Shown here piece after piece: positions 1 through 5,940 of a stretch of 6,828 bases of DNA. Position numbers and translations under genes: made by a program. The notes beneath the pieces were generated by a model that saw only the letters and a program-made list of their open reading frames with translations, was not told the origin of the DNA and did no database searches. The stretch covers positions 1 to 6,828 of the forward strand of contig JAZSOL010000277.1 in assembly GCA_045536915.1 (NCBI GenBank), written 5' to 3'. The DNA comes from RGIG1828 sp045536915 (GTDB lineage Bacteria; Bacillota; Clostridia; UMGS1810). The stretch's first letter is position 1. Each line of letters begins with the position of its first letter.

Positions 1-43
1 TTTATTTTTATATGACATGCCGTTTTTTGAATTCCGGTAATTT

Positions 44-2203
44 TTAGAAACTGGGCTTAAATTCAACTGCTCCGGCTTCACCCTCGTTCGAAAGAAGGAA
101 GCGGTATTCACTCACTCCGCATTTTGCCTCCAGAGTAAGAGTTATAAGCTGAGTTTGTGAATCAGGAATATCAATCATAACCTGATGACCTCTGATATTC
201 TGACCTTCCTTTGCTTTTCCGGTTTCCCAGGTCATAATGTATGTCTTTTTACCGTCAACTGTGAAATACACTTTAACCTCGTCACCTGCAAAATCTTCCG
301 GAGAGTCATTTAAAATCCAGAGTTCGGCTTTAAGCACATCACCGGGTTTATAGGTGAAATGTTCTGCTCTGATACTCGGCATTGTGGAGCGCAGAGATTC
401 TTTAACCGCATAATATGCAGGTTTCCTTTTTGAAGGGTATTCCAGAAGATTGTTACCGGCAATGTTTTTCCAGGGTTCGTTATAGTCCCAGTTTATTGCC
501 ATTGAGCAATCCGGAGCCTGTTTTCTCGCTTCTTCAAAAATGCATTTGTACCCCTCGCACTGGAGAATGGTACTTTTTTCGATATAATCAGCAAGAGTTT
601 CCTGTTTACCGAATATGTCATCAATAATATCAAAACAACACCAGCTGAGTTTGCTCGGTCCCCACGCGCCAAATCCCGAATGACGGGTCCAGGGCGACTC
701 GGGAGAGTTATCAGCATTATGCAGAGTTTCCTTGTCAAACACTGATTCAAAAAGTTCCATTGATGCCATAGAAGGCACCCCAAATTCCACATATGCGCTC
801 TTATGCAGATTACGGTATATTTCAAACACGGTTTTTCCGCTTTCCATATCTTTAAAAACATAGTGCCCGTGTCCGATTCCTTTAATCGGGGAAGTCATTA
901 TGTAGGGCTTTTCAAAATCTTCTTCATAGCAGACCTTATCTAAAAGTCTTAATGCGTGCGACTGCTCCGTCATTTTTGACCATCCGTTGAAAAGCTCATT
1001 TCCTCCGCACCACAACACGTGGCAGGCGTGACGTCTCACTCTTCTCACAATTGCTCTCGCTTCCTGTTCAAGTGTTTTTAAATATTTCGGAGTACCGAAG
1101 TAGTTACAGCACGAAAGCGGAAACTCCTGCCATACCATTATACCAAGCTCATCACAAATATCAAAAAACGGTTCTTTATCGATTATGGCACCGCCCCAGC
1201 ATCTTAAAATATTCATATGAGCTTCAGCGGCGAATCTCACCTGCTCACGATAAGTTTTGGGGGTTATAAGAGTTGTGAAAATTTCGGGATTTACCCAGTT
1301 TGTCCCTTTTGCAAAAACGTTTCTGCCGTTGAGTTCAATCGTAATGGGAGCTTTGCTTCTGCCTTTTGGGAATGGCACGGGATGTTCCCAGGCGTTCGGA
1401 CCGTTCATCACAAGTCGGATTTTCTTGAAACCAACTCTTGCGCTTATTTCATTTTCCGATGAGCTTACCTTATATGAATAAAGATACGGCACTCCCTGAC
1501 CATTGCACCACCAGAGACTGATATTTTCAAGAGTAAAATCGGTGCTTTCTCCTGAATATACCACTTTACCTTCCATGTCATACATCTCAATATGCACCTG
1601 TTCGTCACAATCCACTTCAAAATGCACATCAGCACTTGTCATATCATCGGAAAGAGTGTATGTACACTCGGCATCGCGAAGATAGCATTTACCTCTTGTT
1701 TCAATATAAGTATCGTTCCAGAGTCCCGAAACAAGAAGCGGCGGATGCCAGTCCCAGCCATAACCAACAGCAGGCTTGCACGACTGGGAAGCATTGTTTC
1801 TTCCACGCAGTCCCTCTACTGTCGGGTGAGGATATATCATAACTTCAAGAAGATTTCCGTTTTCAAGTTCATCGGTGATATCAATTTCCACCTGTGAAAA
1901 CATCCCCTCGTGATGCAAAATCACCTTGCCGTTCATGATGATATCGTATTCATATTCAATTCCTTTTGTAACAAAGAATACTCTTTCTTCGTTGTTTGAT
2001 TTATAGTCAATATTTGTTTTGTAGCACCAGTAGCATTCGTTTAAATCCGCAAAATTTTTGAAATTGTTCATATAGTTATGGTCGCCCCAGCCCATATGAC
2101 GTGCGTAATCTGCCTGAATATCTCCGGGAACCGTAACATCAAAAAATTCTTTGCATTTTTTATCCGGTGCTGCCGAACCCTGCCAGTTCTGATAAAAAAT
2201 CAT
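44..2203 (-). CDS. Glycoside hydrolase family 2, beta-mannosidase-like, cytoplasmic
   Basis: Predicted retaining exo-glycosidase of 719 aa that removes a beta-linked sugar, most likely mannose, from the non-reducing end of an oligosaccharide. Seen: an N-terminal jelly-roll sugar-binding region (about 1-170, with TVPGDIQADY at 24-33 and GYGWDWHPP at 147-155), an Ig-like region (about 172-262), a TIM barrel (about 285-600) and a C-terminal beta domain (about 610-719). The acid/base is E403 in CGGNEL and the nucleophile is E473 in YVEFGVPS. LRCWGGAI (333-340) and GIMVWQEF (354-361) also match the beta-mannosidase branch. There is no signal peptide, so it probably acts inside the cell on imported oligosaccharides. 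It is shorter than typical family members of 800 or more residues, but all catalytic parts are present. The start is fixed by AGGAGG at 2212-2217, 8 nt before ATG. It lies downstream of the AraC gene on the same strand. Alternative: exo-beta-glucosaminidase or another GH2 activity; exact substrate uncertain. Confidence 0.9.
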   Translation of the reverse strand: MIFYQNWQGSAAPDKKCKEFFDVTVPGDIQADYARHMGWGDHNYMNNFKNFADLNECYWCYKTNIDYKSNNEERVFFVTKGIEYEYDIIMNGKVILHHEGMFSQVEIDITDELENGNLLEVMIYPHPTVEGLRGRNNASQSCKPAVGYGWDWHPPLLVSGLWNDTYIETRGKCYLRDAECTYTLSDDMTSADVHFEVDCDEQVHIEMYDMEGKVVYSGESTDFTLENISLWWCNGQGVPYLYSYKVSSSENEISARVGFKKIRLVMNGPNAWEHPVPFPKGRSKAPITIELNGRNVFAKGTNWVNPEIFTTLITPKTYREQVRFAAEAHMNILRCWGGAIIDKEPFFDICDELGIMVWQEFPLSCCNYFGTPKYLKTLEQEARAIVRRVRRHACHVLWCGGNELFNGWSKMTEQSHALRLLDKVCYEEDFEKPYIMTSPIKGIGHGHYVFKDMESGKTVFEIYRNLHKSAYVEFGVPSMASMELFESVFDKETLHNADNSPESPWTRHSGFGAWGPSKLSWCCFDIIDDIFGKQETLADYIEKSTILQCEGYKCIFEEARKQAPDCSMAINWDYNEPWKNIAGNNLLEYPSKRKPAYYAVKESLRSTMPSIRAEHFTYKPGDVLKAELWILNDSPEDFAGDEVKVYFTVDGKKTYIMTWETGKAKEGQNIRGHQVMIDIPDSQTQLITLTLEAKCGVSEYRFLLSNEGEAGAVEFKPSF

Positions 2204-2239
2204 TGCATTTTCCTCCTTTTCAATATTATATTTAACCCA

Positions 2240-2247
2240 AGTATATC
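2240..2247 (-). promoter_or_regulatory. Possible extended -10 promoter for the GH2 gene
   Basis: Reading leftward, TGATATACT gives an extended -10 (TG, one base, TATACT) with TATACT at 2240-2245. A start near 2233 would leave a leader of about 30 nt ahead of the GH2 ribosome site. There is no good -35 at 17 bp (TAGGAA), which fits an extended -10 promoter or one dependent on an activator such as the neighbouring AraC protein. This is one weak element only; read-through from the regulator operon is also possible. Confidence 0.35.
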
Positions 2248-2399
2248 ATTTGTCCGGCTCTGTTCCTACCGGTTTTTTTGGCAGAAATCCGCATTTTTTT
2301 AGGTAAATTATTTTTGATTTATCACCGGTGCAGTTTGCCGGATTATCAGGAAGCTTAGAAATAAGAAAGTATTAATCAAATGGCAAAAGTGGCAAAACG

Positions 2400-3218
2400 T
2401 CATATGCTATGGGCTTTGCGGTATTCAGCAGGCGAAAAACCGGTGCTGTCTTTAAACACTTTCATAAACTGCGATAAGGTGTTGAATCCGCTTTCGTAGC
2501 ACACTCCGAGTATCGGTTGTCTGCTGTCTTCCAAAAGTCTTTTTGCCTGCTCTATTCTCAGCTCGTTTAAATATTTTTTAAAAGTGATTCCGGTTTCACG
2601 GTGAAAAATATCGCTTAAATACGAGGGCGAGAGATTAACATACTCCGAAACTTCTGCAAGGCTCACTCCCTTATTGGCATTTAAAATCATATATGCTATT
2701 GCATCTCCGACTGCAGGGGTGATATAGTTGCTTATAACGTCAATGACCTGAGAATGTTCCAGAGTAAGAGAAAGTATGAAATTAAGGAGCTGTTTTAACC
2801 TGAATATTTTGTGGTCGCTGTCGGAGGTGTATGTTGTATCCGTTATGTAGAGCACGTCTATCAGCTCTTTTGGCACATCACGGTAAATTCTCGGACCCGA
2901 AGCGAGTCTTCTGATGATTGCAGGGTCAACCATATCTTTGGTAAAGGAAATATTTATTGATTCCGAAACCGGATTTACCACCATTTCGATTTTATGGAAA
3001 TCCTTCGGAGTCAGAAGAAACAACGAATTATCGGAAATATTAAAATCTTTTCCGTTCAACACAACCTTGCCTTTGCAGTTGCGGTAATATGTTATTTCAT
3101 AGTATGTGTGCCAATGGAGGCGATAGGACTGATCTCCCGACTTTCTTCTGACGTGGATGTTGGCACCGTGAAGTTCGGTTTTATTAAATTTCTTTATTAT
3201 GTTGGATTCAATATCCAT
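2400..3218 (-). CDS. AraC-family transcriptional regulator with cupin sensor domain
   Basis: DNA-binding regulator of 272 aa, probably an activator responding to a sugar. The N-terminal half is a cupin-type sensing domain with HWHTYYEI (residues 35-42 from the chosen start) and a following beta-rich stretch containing LTPKDFHKI. The C-terminal hundred residues hold the two AraC helix-turn-helices: SLAEVSEYVNLSPSYLSDIF, then the second helix pair ending in the family signature GFNTLSQFMKVFKDSTGFSP and AEYR. Start choice: an ATG at 3227 adds three residues but would sit directly against the GAGGAG site with no spacer, whereas the ATG at 3218 has 9 nt, so 3218 is preferred. Only 14 bp separate it from the DeoR-type gene upstream, and the ribosome site touches that gene's TAG stop, so the two are co-transcribed. 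The likely targets are the GH2 gene downstream and perhaps the divergent operon (inferred). Confidence 0.9.
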   Translation of the reverse strand: MDIESNIIKKFNKTELHGANIHVRRKSGDQSYRLHWHTYYEITYYRNCKGKVVLNGKDFNISDNSLFLLTPKDFHKIEMVVNPVSESINISFTKDMVDPAIIRRLASGPRIYRDVPKELIDVLYITDTTYTSDSDHKIFRLKQLLNFILSLTLEHSQVIDVISNYITPAVGDAIAYMILNANKGVSLAEVSEYVNLSPSYLSDIFHRETGITFKKYLNELRIEQAKRLLEDSRQPILGVCYESGFNTLSQFMKVFKDSTGFSPAEYRKAHSI

Positions 3219-3227
3219 ATTCCTCAT

Positions 3228-3233
3228 CTCCTC
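3228..3233 (-). promoter_or_regulatory. Ribosome binding site that decides the AraC-gene start
   Basis: GAGGAG on the minus strand lies 9 nt before the ATG at 3218 and 0 nt before the alternative ATG at 3227. It overlaps the last base of the upstream gene's TAG stop codon, as expected for translational coupling. Confidence 0.7.
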
Positions 3234-3925
3234 TATAAACCGATAACCCCTGTCAGTTTTTCTGTTCGGGTCACGATATACGGATATTCCTTTCCGTTTT
3301 TACTTTCATCACAAAGAAAATAACTTCTTTTTGAATTTTCAAGCATCGCAATTTTTATATCTCTTTCACCCTTGGATGAATCCGTCACCACACCGTCGCA
3401 CACTCCCCTCGCAGAAAAAAACACGGCATTCGCCTGAATACCCATAATATATCTTTCGGCTGTGCTTCCGACCAACGCCGCAGAATCATTGAGCATTTCA
3501 CCGCCCGTACTGAAATTTCTTACATGGCATTTTGCAAGTGCAAGATTAAGGTGGGGGTTGTTGGTGATTACAGTAAGGTCAGGGATGCTACGCAAAAACG
3601 GAGCAAGATAAAAGGTAGTAGTTGATGCATCTATGAAAACTGTATCACCGGGATTGATAAAGGCGGCCGCTTTGGATGCTATTTTTCTTTTTTCGGAAAT
3701 ATGGTCCGACGCACGCACCGATATCGGAAGCTGATCGGGGTACACCTCATTGAGCACTGCTCCGCCAAAACTTCTTTTCAGCATTCCTGCCTCTTCCAGC
3801 GTGGCAAGGTCACGTCTTACGGTTGCCGGACTTGCATATAAAATATCGCAAAGTTCTTTTACGCTTATGCTTTTTCTTTCTCCTAAAATTCTAAGAATAT
3901 CATGATGCCTTTCAAGCTGAAGCAT
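3233..3925 (-). CDS. DeoR/GlpR-family transcriptional repressor of sugar metabolism
   Basis: Repressor of 230 aa whose DNA binding is normally released by a phosphorylated sugar. Seen: an N-terminal winged helix-turn-helix (about 6-57) with SVKELCDILYASPATVRRDL (21-40) and the wing RSFGGAV (51-57). A C-terminal sensor domain follows, with FIDASTTTFYLA (97-108, the phosphosugar-binding loop of the family), VITNN (119-123), STGGEML (139-145), SARGVCDGVVTDSSKGERDI (171-190) and CDESKNGKEY (205-214). It is slightly shorter than the usual 250 aa at the C terminus but all blocks are present. The ribosome site GAGGGTG (3931-3937) lies 5 nt before ATG. It is first in the leftward unit, behind a strong promoter, and repeats overlapping its own start site suggest autoregulation. 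The effector is probably a sugar or polyol phosphate handled by the divergent operon (inferred from family and context). Confidence 0.92.
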   Translation of the reverse strand: MLQLERHHDILRILGERKSISVKELCDILYASPATVRRDLATLEEAGMLKRSFGGAVLNEVYPDQLPISVRASDHISEKRKIASKAAAFINPGDTVFIDASTTTFYLAPFLRSIPDLTVITNNPHLNLALAKCHVRNFSTGGEMLNDSAALVGSTAERYIMGIQANAVFFSARGVCDGVVTDSSKGERDIKIAMLENSKRSYFLCDESKNGKEYPYIVTRTEKLTGVIGL

Positions 3926-3940
3926 TTTATCACCCTCTTA

Positions 3941-3965
3941 TGATTATTTGTGATTGAGTATGATT
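3941..3965. repeat. Three TGATT repeats at 10-bp period, candidate DeoR-type operator
   Basis: TGATT occurs at 3941-3945, 3951-3955 and 3961-3965 on the plus strand (units TGATTATTTG, TGATTGAGTA, TGATTTTATT). The spacing is one helical turn, so all three copies face the same side of the DNA. They begin at the predicted leftward transcription start and run into the leader of the DeoR-type gene. Direct repeats of this kind are known targets of DeoR-family repressors; the assignment to this regulator is an inference. A further TGATT lies at 4022-4026. Confidence 0.5.
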
Positions 3966-3967
3966 TT

Positions 3968-3996
3968 ATTTTATCGTTTTCGTGCGTAAATGTCAA
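3968..3996 (-). promoter_or_regulatory. Sigma-A-type promoter for the regulator operon
   Basis: Reading leftward, a perfect -35 TTGACA (3991-3996), a 17-bp spacer and a -10 TAAAAT (3968-3973, five of six consensus bases). Transcription would start near 3961, giving a leader of about 35 nt before the DeoR-type gene. The start overlaps the TGATT repeats. Confidence 0.8.
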
Positions 3997-4011
3997 TAGT
4001 TTTGCATTTTA

Positions 4012-4040
4012 TTGAACATTTTGATTTTTTGTGGTATTCT
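4012..4040 (+). promoter_or_regulatory. Sigma-A-type promoter with extended -10 for the rightward operon
   Basis: TTGAAC (4012-4017), a 17-bp spacer and TATTCT (4035-4040), preceded by TGG to form an extended -10. Transcription would start near 4047, about 20 nt before the first ATG. A TGATT copy (4022-4026) lies in the spacer, where a bound repressor would block polymerase. The -35 is only 15 bp from the -35 of the leftward promoter, so the two polymerase footprints overlap and the promoters may compete. Confidence 0.65.
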
Positions 4041-4053
4041 TGAACCATAAAAC

Positions 4054-4061
4054 GGGAGGGG
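4054..4061 (+). promoter_or_regulatory. Ribosome binding site fixing the dehydrogenase start at 4067
   Basis: GGGAGGGG ends 5 nt before the ATG at 4067. The reading frame stays open upstream to a GTG at 4031, but that stretch holds the -10 box and this ribosome site, so it cannot be coding if the predicted promoter is right. Confidence 0.75.
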
Positions 4062-4066
4062 TAAAA

Positions 4067-5329
4067 ATGAATGTTTCAGACGTTATAAACCGCACCATAA
4101 AATGCTCTTGCGGAGCAGAACACAGATGCGATATTGAAGATTTATATATTGGACAGGGTGCACTCAGTCACCTTTCGGATGTTATTAAAAAATATAATAA
4201 CATTATGCTTATATCCGACAAAAACACCGACGCCATTTGCGGTGATAAAGTGCGCAGTATAATCGGTGACAAGCTTTCGGGATGCTGCACTTTCCAAACA
4301 GAAGACACACTTATTCCCAATGAAACTTCGGTTGCCGAAGCACAGAGTCATATGCCGGAAGATGCTGATTTTGTTTTGGGAATCGGTTCGGGAGTAATTA
4401 ACGACATATGTAAATACGTGTCATTTAACCATAACATAAAATGCGGTATTATTGCAACTGCCACTTCTATGGATGGTTATGCATCATCGGGTGCGGCAAT
4501 GATATTTGACGGTATGAAAGTCACATTTACAACCCACGCTCCGTCTGTGATTATTGGTGACACCGACATTTTGAAAAACGCTCCAATGGATATGATACGT
4601 TCCGGATATGCAGATATCATAGGGAAATACAGTTCTATGAATGACTGGAAACTGAGCGTTGCCGTAAATAATGAGGCTTTTTGTCCGTTTATCTGCAAAA
4701 TAGTTAAAGACAGCACAGACGAAGTCAGAAATCTTGCCAAGGCTTTGGTAAATCGCAATCCCGAAGCAATTGGCAGACTTATGGAAATACTTGTGCTCGT
4801 TGGGGTTTGCCTGACACTTTTCAAATCCACCCGTCCCGGTTCCGGAAGTGAGCATCATCTTTCCCACTACTTTGAAATCACGGGGCTGATTGATGATAAG
4901 CCATATTTTTTCCACGGAACGGATGTAGGTTATTCAACGATAGTTACTGCAAAACTGCGCGAAAAAATCCTGACTGTGCTCACTCCGTCATTTAAAAAAT
5001 ATGACGAAAAATTCCGTATAGAAGAATACAAACGAATATATAAAAACAGATGGGAGGAAGTTTTTAAGCTTCAAAAACAATGTGAATACTATCAAAAAGA
5101 TCTCTCCGGTGTGTACATAAAAAAGTGGGATGAAATACGCCTGATTCTTTCAGAATGTCCCGGTGCAGATGAAATAACAGACATGCTTTTGGATGTGGGC
5201 TTTAAAATAAATAAATTTGAAGATATGTACGGTATGGAAAAAATAATTGACGGCATTAAGTGGGGCAAGGATCTGAAAGACCGCTACAGCGTTCTTTGGC
5301 TGTATGCCGCGATTGACTTTAAGGGGTGA
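4067..5329 (+). CDS. AraM/EgsA-type sn-glycerol-1-phosphate dehydrogenase family protein
   Basis: NAD(P)- and metal-dependent dehydrogenase of 420 aa; characterised relatives interconvert dihydroxyacetone phosphate and sn-glycerol-1-phosphate. Seen: the N-terminal CSCGAEH (13-19) common in this branch, a Rossmann-type half with the dinucleotide loop GIGSGVIND (105-113), ATATSMDGYASSGA (131-144) lining the active site, and an all-helical C-terminal half. Likely metal ligands are D183 (GYADIIGKYSS), H263 (PGSGSEHHLSH) and H283 (HGTDVGYS). The C-terminal KDLKDRYSVL (401-410) also fits the family. The length is slightly above the roughly 395 aa of B. subtilis AraM. It is first in the rightward operon, 4 bp before the SIS isomerase gene. 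No lipid gene such as pcrB is nearby, so a catabolic role on a related polyol or ketose phosphate is more likely than membrane-lipid synthesis (inferred). The family call is firm; the substrate is not. Confidence 0.88.
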   Translation: MNVSDVINRTIKCSCGAEHRCDIEDLYIGQGALSHLSDVIKKYNNIMLISDKNTDAICGDKVRSIIGDKLSGCCTFQTEDTLIPNETSVAEAQSHMPEDADFVLGIGSGVINDICKYVSFNHNIKCGIIATATSMDGYASSGAAMIFDGMKVTFTTHAPSVIIGDTDILKNAPMDMIRSGYADIIGKYSSMNDWKLSVAVNNEAFCPFICKIVKDSTDEVRNLAKALVNRNPEAIGRLMEILVLVGVCLTLFKSTRPGSGSEHHLSHYFEITGLIDDKPYFFHGTDVGYSTIVTAKLREKILTVLTPSFKKYDEKFRIEEYKRIYKNRWEEVFKLQKQCEYYQKDLSGVYIKKWDEIRLILSECPGADEITDMLLDVGFKINKFEDMYGMEKIIDGIKWGKDLKDRYSVLWLYAAIDFKG

Positions 5330-5333
5330 AATT

Positions 5334-5927
5334 ATGAGAGAAAGCACATATGAATTCATGAAAAAATCCGTCGCATCCGAGATGACTGCGCTTGAAGATT
5401 TATATGACAATATGGATAAAGCAGAATTCGGGAAAGCACTTGATATGCTTATGAAATCCGGTCTCACTATTACCACCGCCTGTGGCTCCTCCGGCTTTGC
5501 GGCGAAAAAATTTGCCCACGCACTTTGCTGTATAGAATGTCCTGCAAAGTTTGTAGCTCCATCGGAGGCTGTTCACGGAGGTATGGGAGCATTAAAAGAA
5601 GGTAACGCAATTGTTATCGTATCAAAAGGCGGAAGAACAGACGAGCTTTTGCCCATAATAAACATAGCAAAATCAAAAAAAGCCGTAATTATAGCAGTTA
5701 CTCAAAAAATCGAATCCACTCTTGCAAAATCAGCTGATGTTATATTGAAATTACCCGATGTTGCAGAAAGTGACCGCTACGGAGTGATGTCGACAACGAG
5801 CTTTGCTGCCACTATGGCATATTTTAACGCTCTGATGGTTGGCATTATGGAAGAAAAAGATTATAAACTTGAAGAGTTTGCCCTTATCCATCCCGGTGGC
5901 GGTGTGGGTAAGGATATCACAAAGTAA
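5334..5927 (+). CDS. SIS-domain sugar-phosphate isomerase, KdsD/GutQ type without CBS domains
   Basis: Single SIS domain of 197 aa resembling the N-terminal half of arabinose-5-phosphate isomerase, which interconverts ribulose-5-phosphate and arabinose-5-phosphate. Seen: CGSSGFAAKKFA (50-61), VAPSEAVHGGMGAL (74-87), the phosphate loop VIVSKGGRTDELLP (94-107), KIESTLAKSAD (125-135), STTSFAATMAYFNAL (153-167) and the hallmark EEFALIHPGGGVGK (180-193). By eye alignment with E. coli KdsD, E104, E127 and H186 match the acidic and histidine active-site residues. The lysine of the KdsD GKSG motif is serine here (S52), and SNSGES is SKGGRT. There is no C-terminal CBS pair; the gene simply ends after the SIS domain. 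The start ATG at 5334 follows AAGGGG (5321-5326) by 7 nt; an in-frame upstream extension overlaps the previous gene and is not favoured. Probably acts on a pentose or other sugar phosphate in the same pathway as its neighbours. Confidence 0.85.
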   Translation: MRESTYEFMKKSVASEMTALEDLYDNMDKAEFGKALDMLMKSGLTITTACGSSGFAAKKFAHALCCIECPAKFVAPSEAVHGGMGALKEGNAIVIVSKGGRTDELLPIINIAKSKKAVIIAVTQKIESTLAKSADVILKLPDVAESDRYGVMSTTSFAATMAYFNALMVGIMEEKDYKLEEFALIHPGGGVGKDITK

Positions 5928-5934
5928 GGAGGGG
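5928..5934 (+). promoter_or_regulatory. Ribosome binding site for a TTG start
   Basis: GGAGGGG lies immediately after the SIS gene's TAA and 6 nt before TTG at 5941. No in-frame ATG is near. The nearest upstream in-frame ATG (5839) would put about 34 extra residues inside the previous gene and ahead of this site, so TTG is the best start. Confidence 0.75.
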
Positions 5935-5940
5935 TTTGTT

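Noticed and set aside
1..43. Possible terminator after the GH2 gene
   Set aside because: Only a three-base stem (CCG/CGG) can be drawn and the window ends before any further context.
493..861. Open reading frame of 122 codons on the minus strand
   Set aside because: It lies entirely inside the GH2 gene in another frame, has no recognisable motif and no ribosome site of note; the GH2 frame carries the conserved catalytic residues.
2225..2230. Perfect TATAAT on the minus strand just before the GH2 gene
   Set aside because: Transcription would begin at about the Shine-Dalgarno site (2212-2217), leaving almost no leader, and there is no -35 at 17 bp. TATACT at 2240-2245 is better placed.
2325..2341. 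CCGG...CCGG inverted repeat as a terminator for the regulator operon
   Set aside because: Only four GC pairs form, with a long loop and no T-tract on the transcribed strand, so it does not look like an intrinsic terminator.
2381..2397. Two TGGCAAAA copies, 9 bp apart
   Set aside because: Just two short copies at the 3' end of the AraC gene, out of helical phase, with no promoter nearby; likely chance.
4031..4066. Upstream GTG start adding 12 residues to the dehydrogenase
   Set aside because: The stretch contains the -10 box and the Shine-Dalgarno site for the ATG at 4067.
4484..4915. Open reading frame of 143 codons on the minus strand
   Set aside because: It is antisense to the dehydrogenase gene, whose frame holds the metal-binding motifs; the antisense product resembles no family I know.
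5304..5333. Upstream in-frame start for the SIS gene
   Set aside because: It would overlap the end of the dehydrogenase gene; the ATG at 5334 has a well-spaced AAGGGG site.
5334..5927. Role of the SIS protein in Kdo/lipopolysaccharide synthesis
   Set aside because: The locus looks Gram-positive and has no Kdo genes; the neighbours are catabolic enzymes and sugar regulators.
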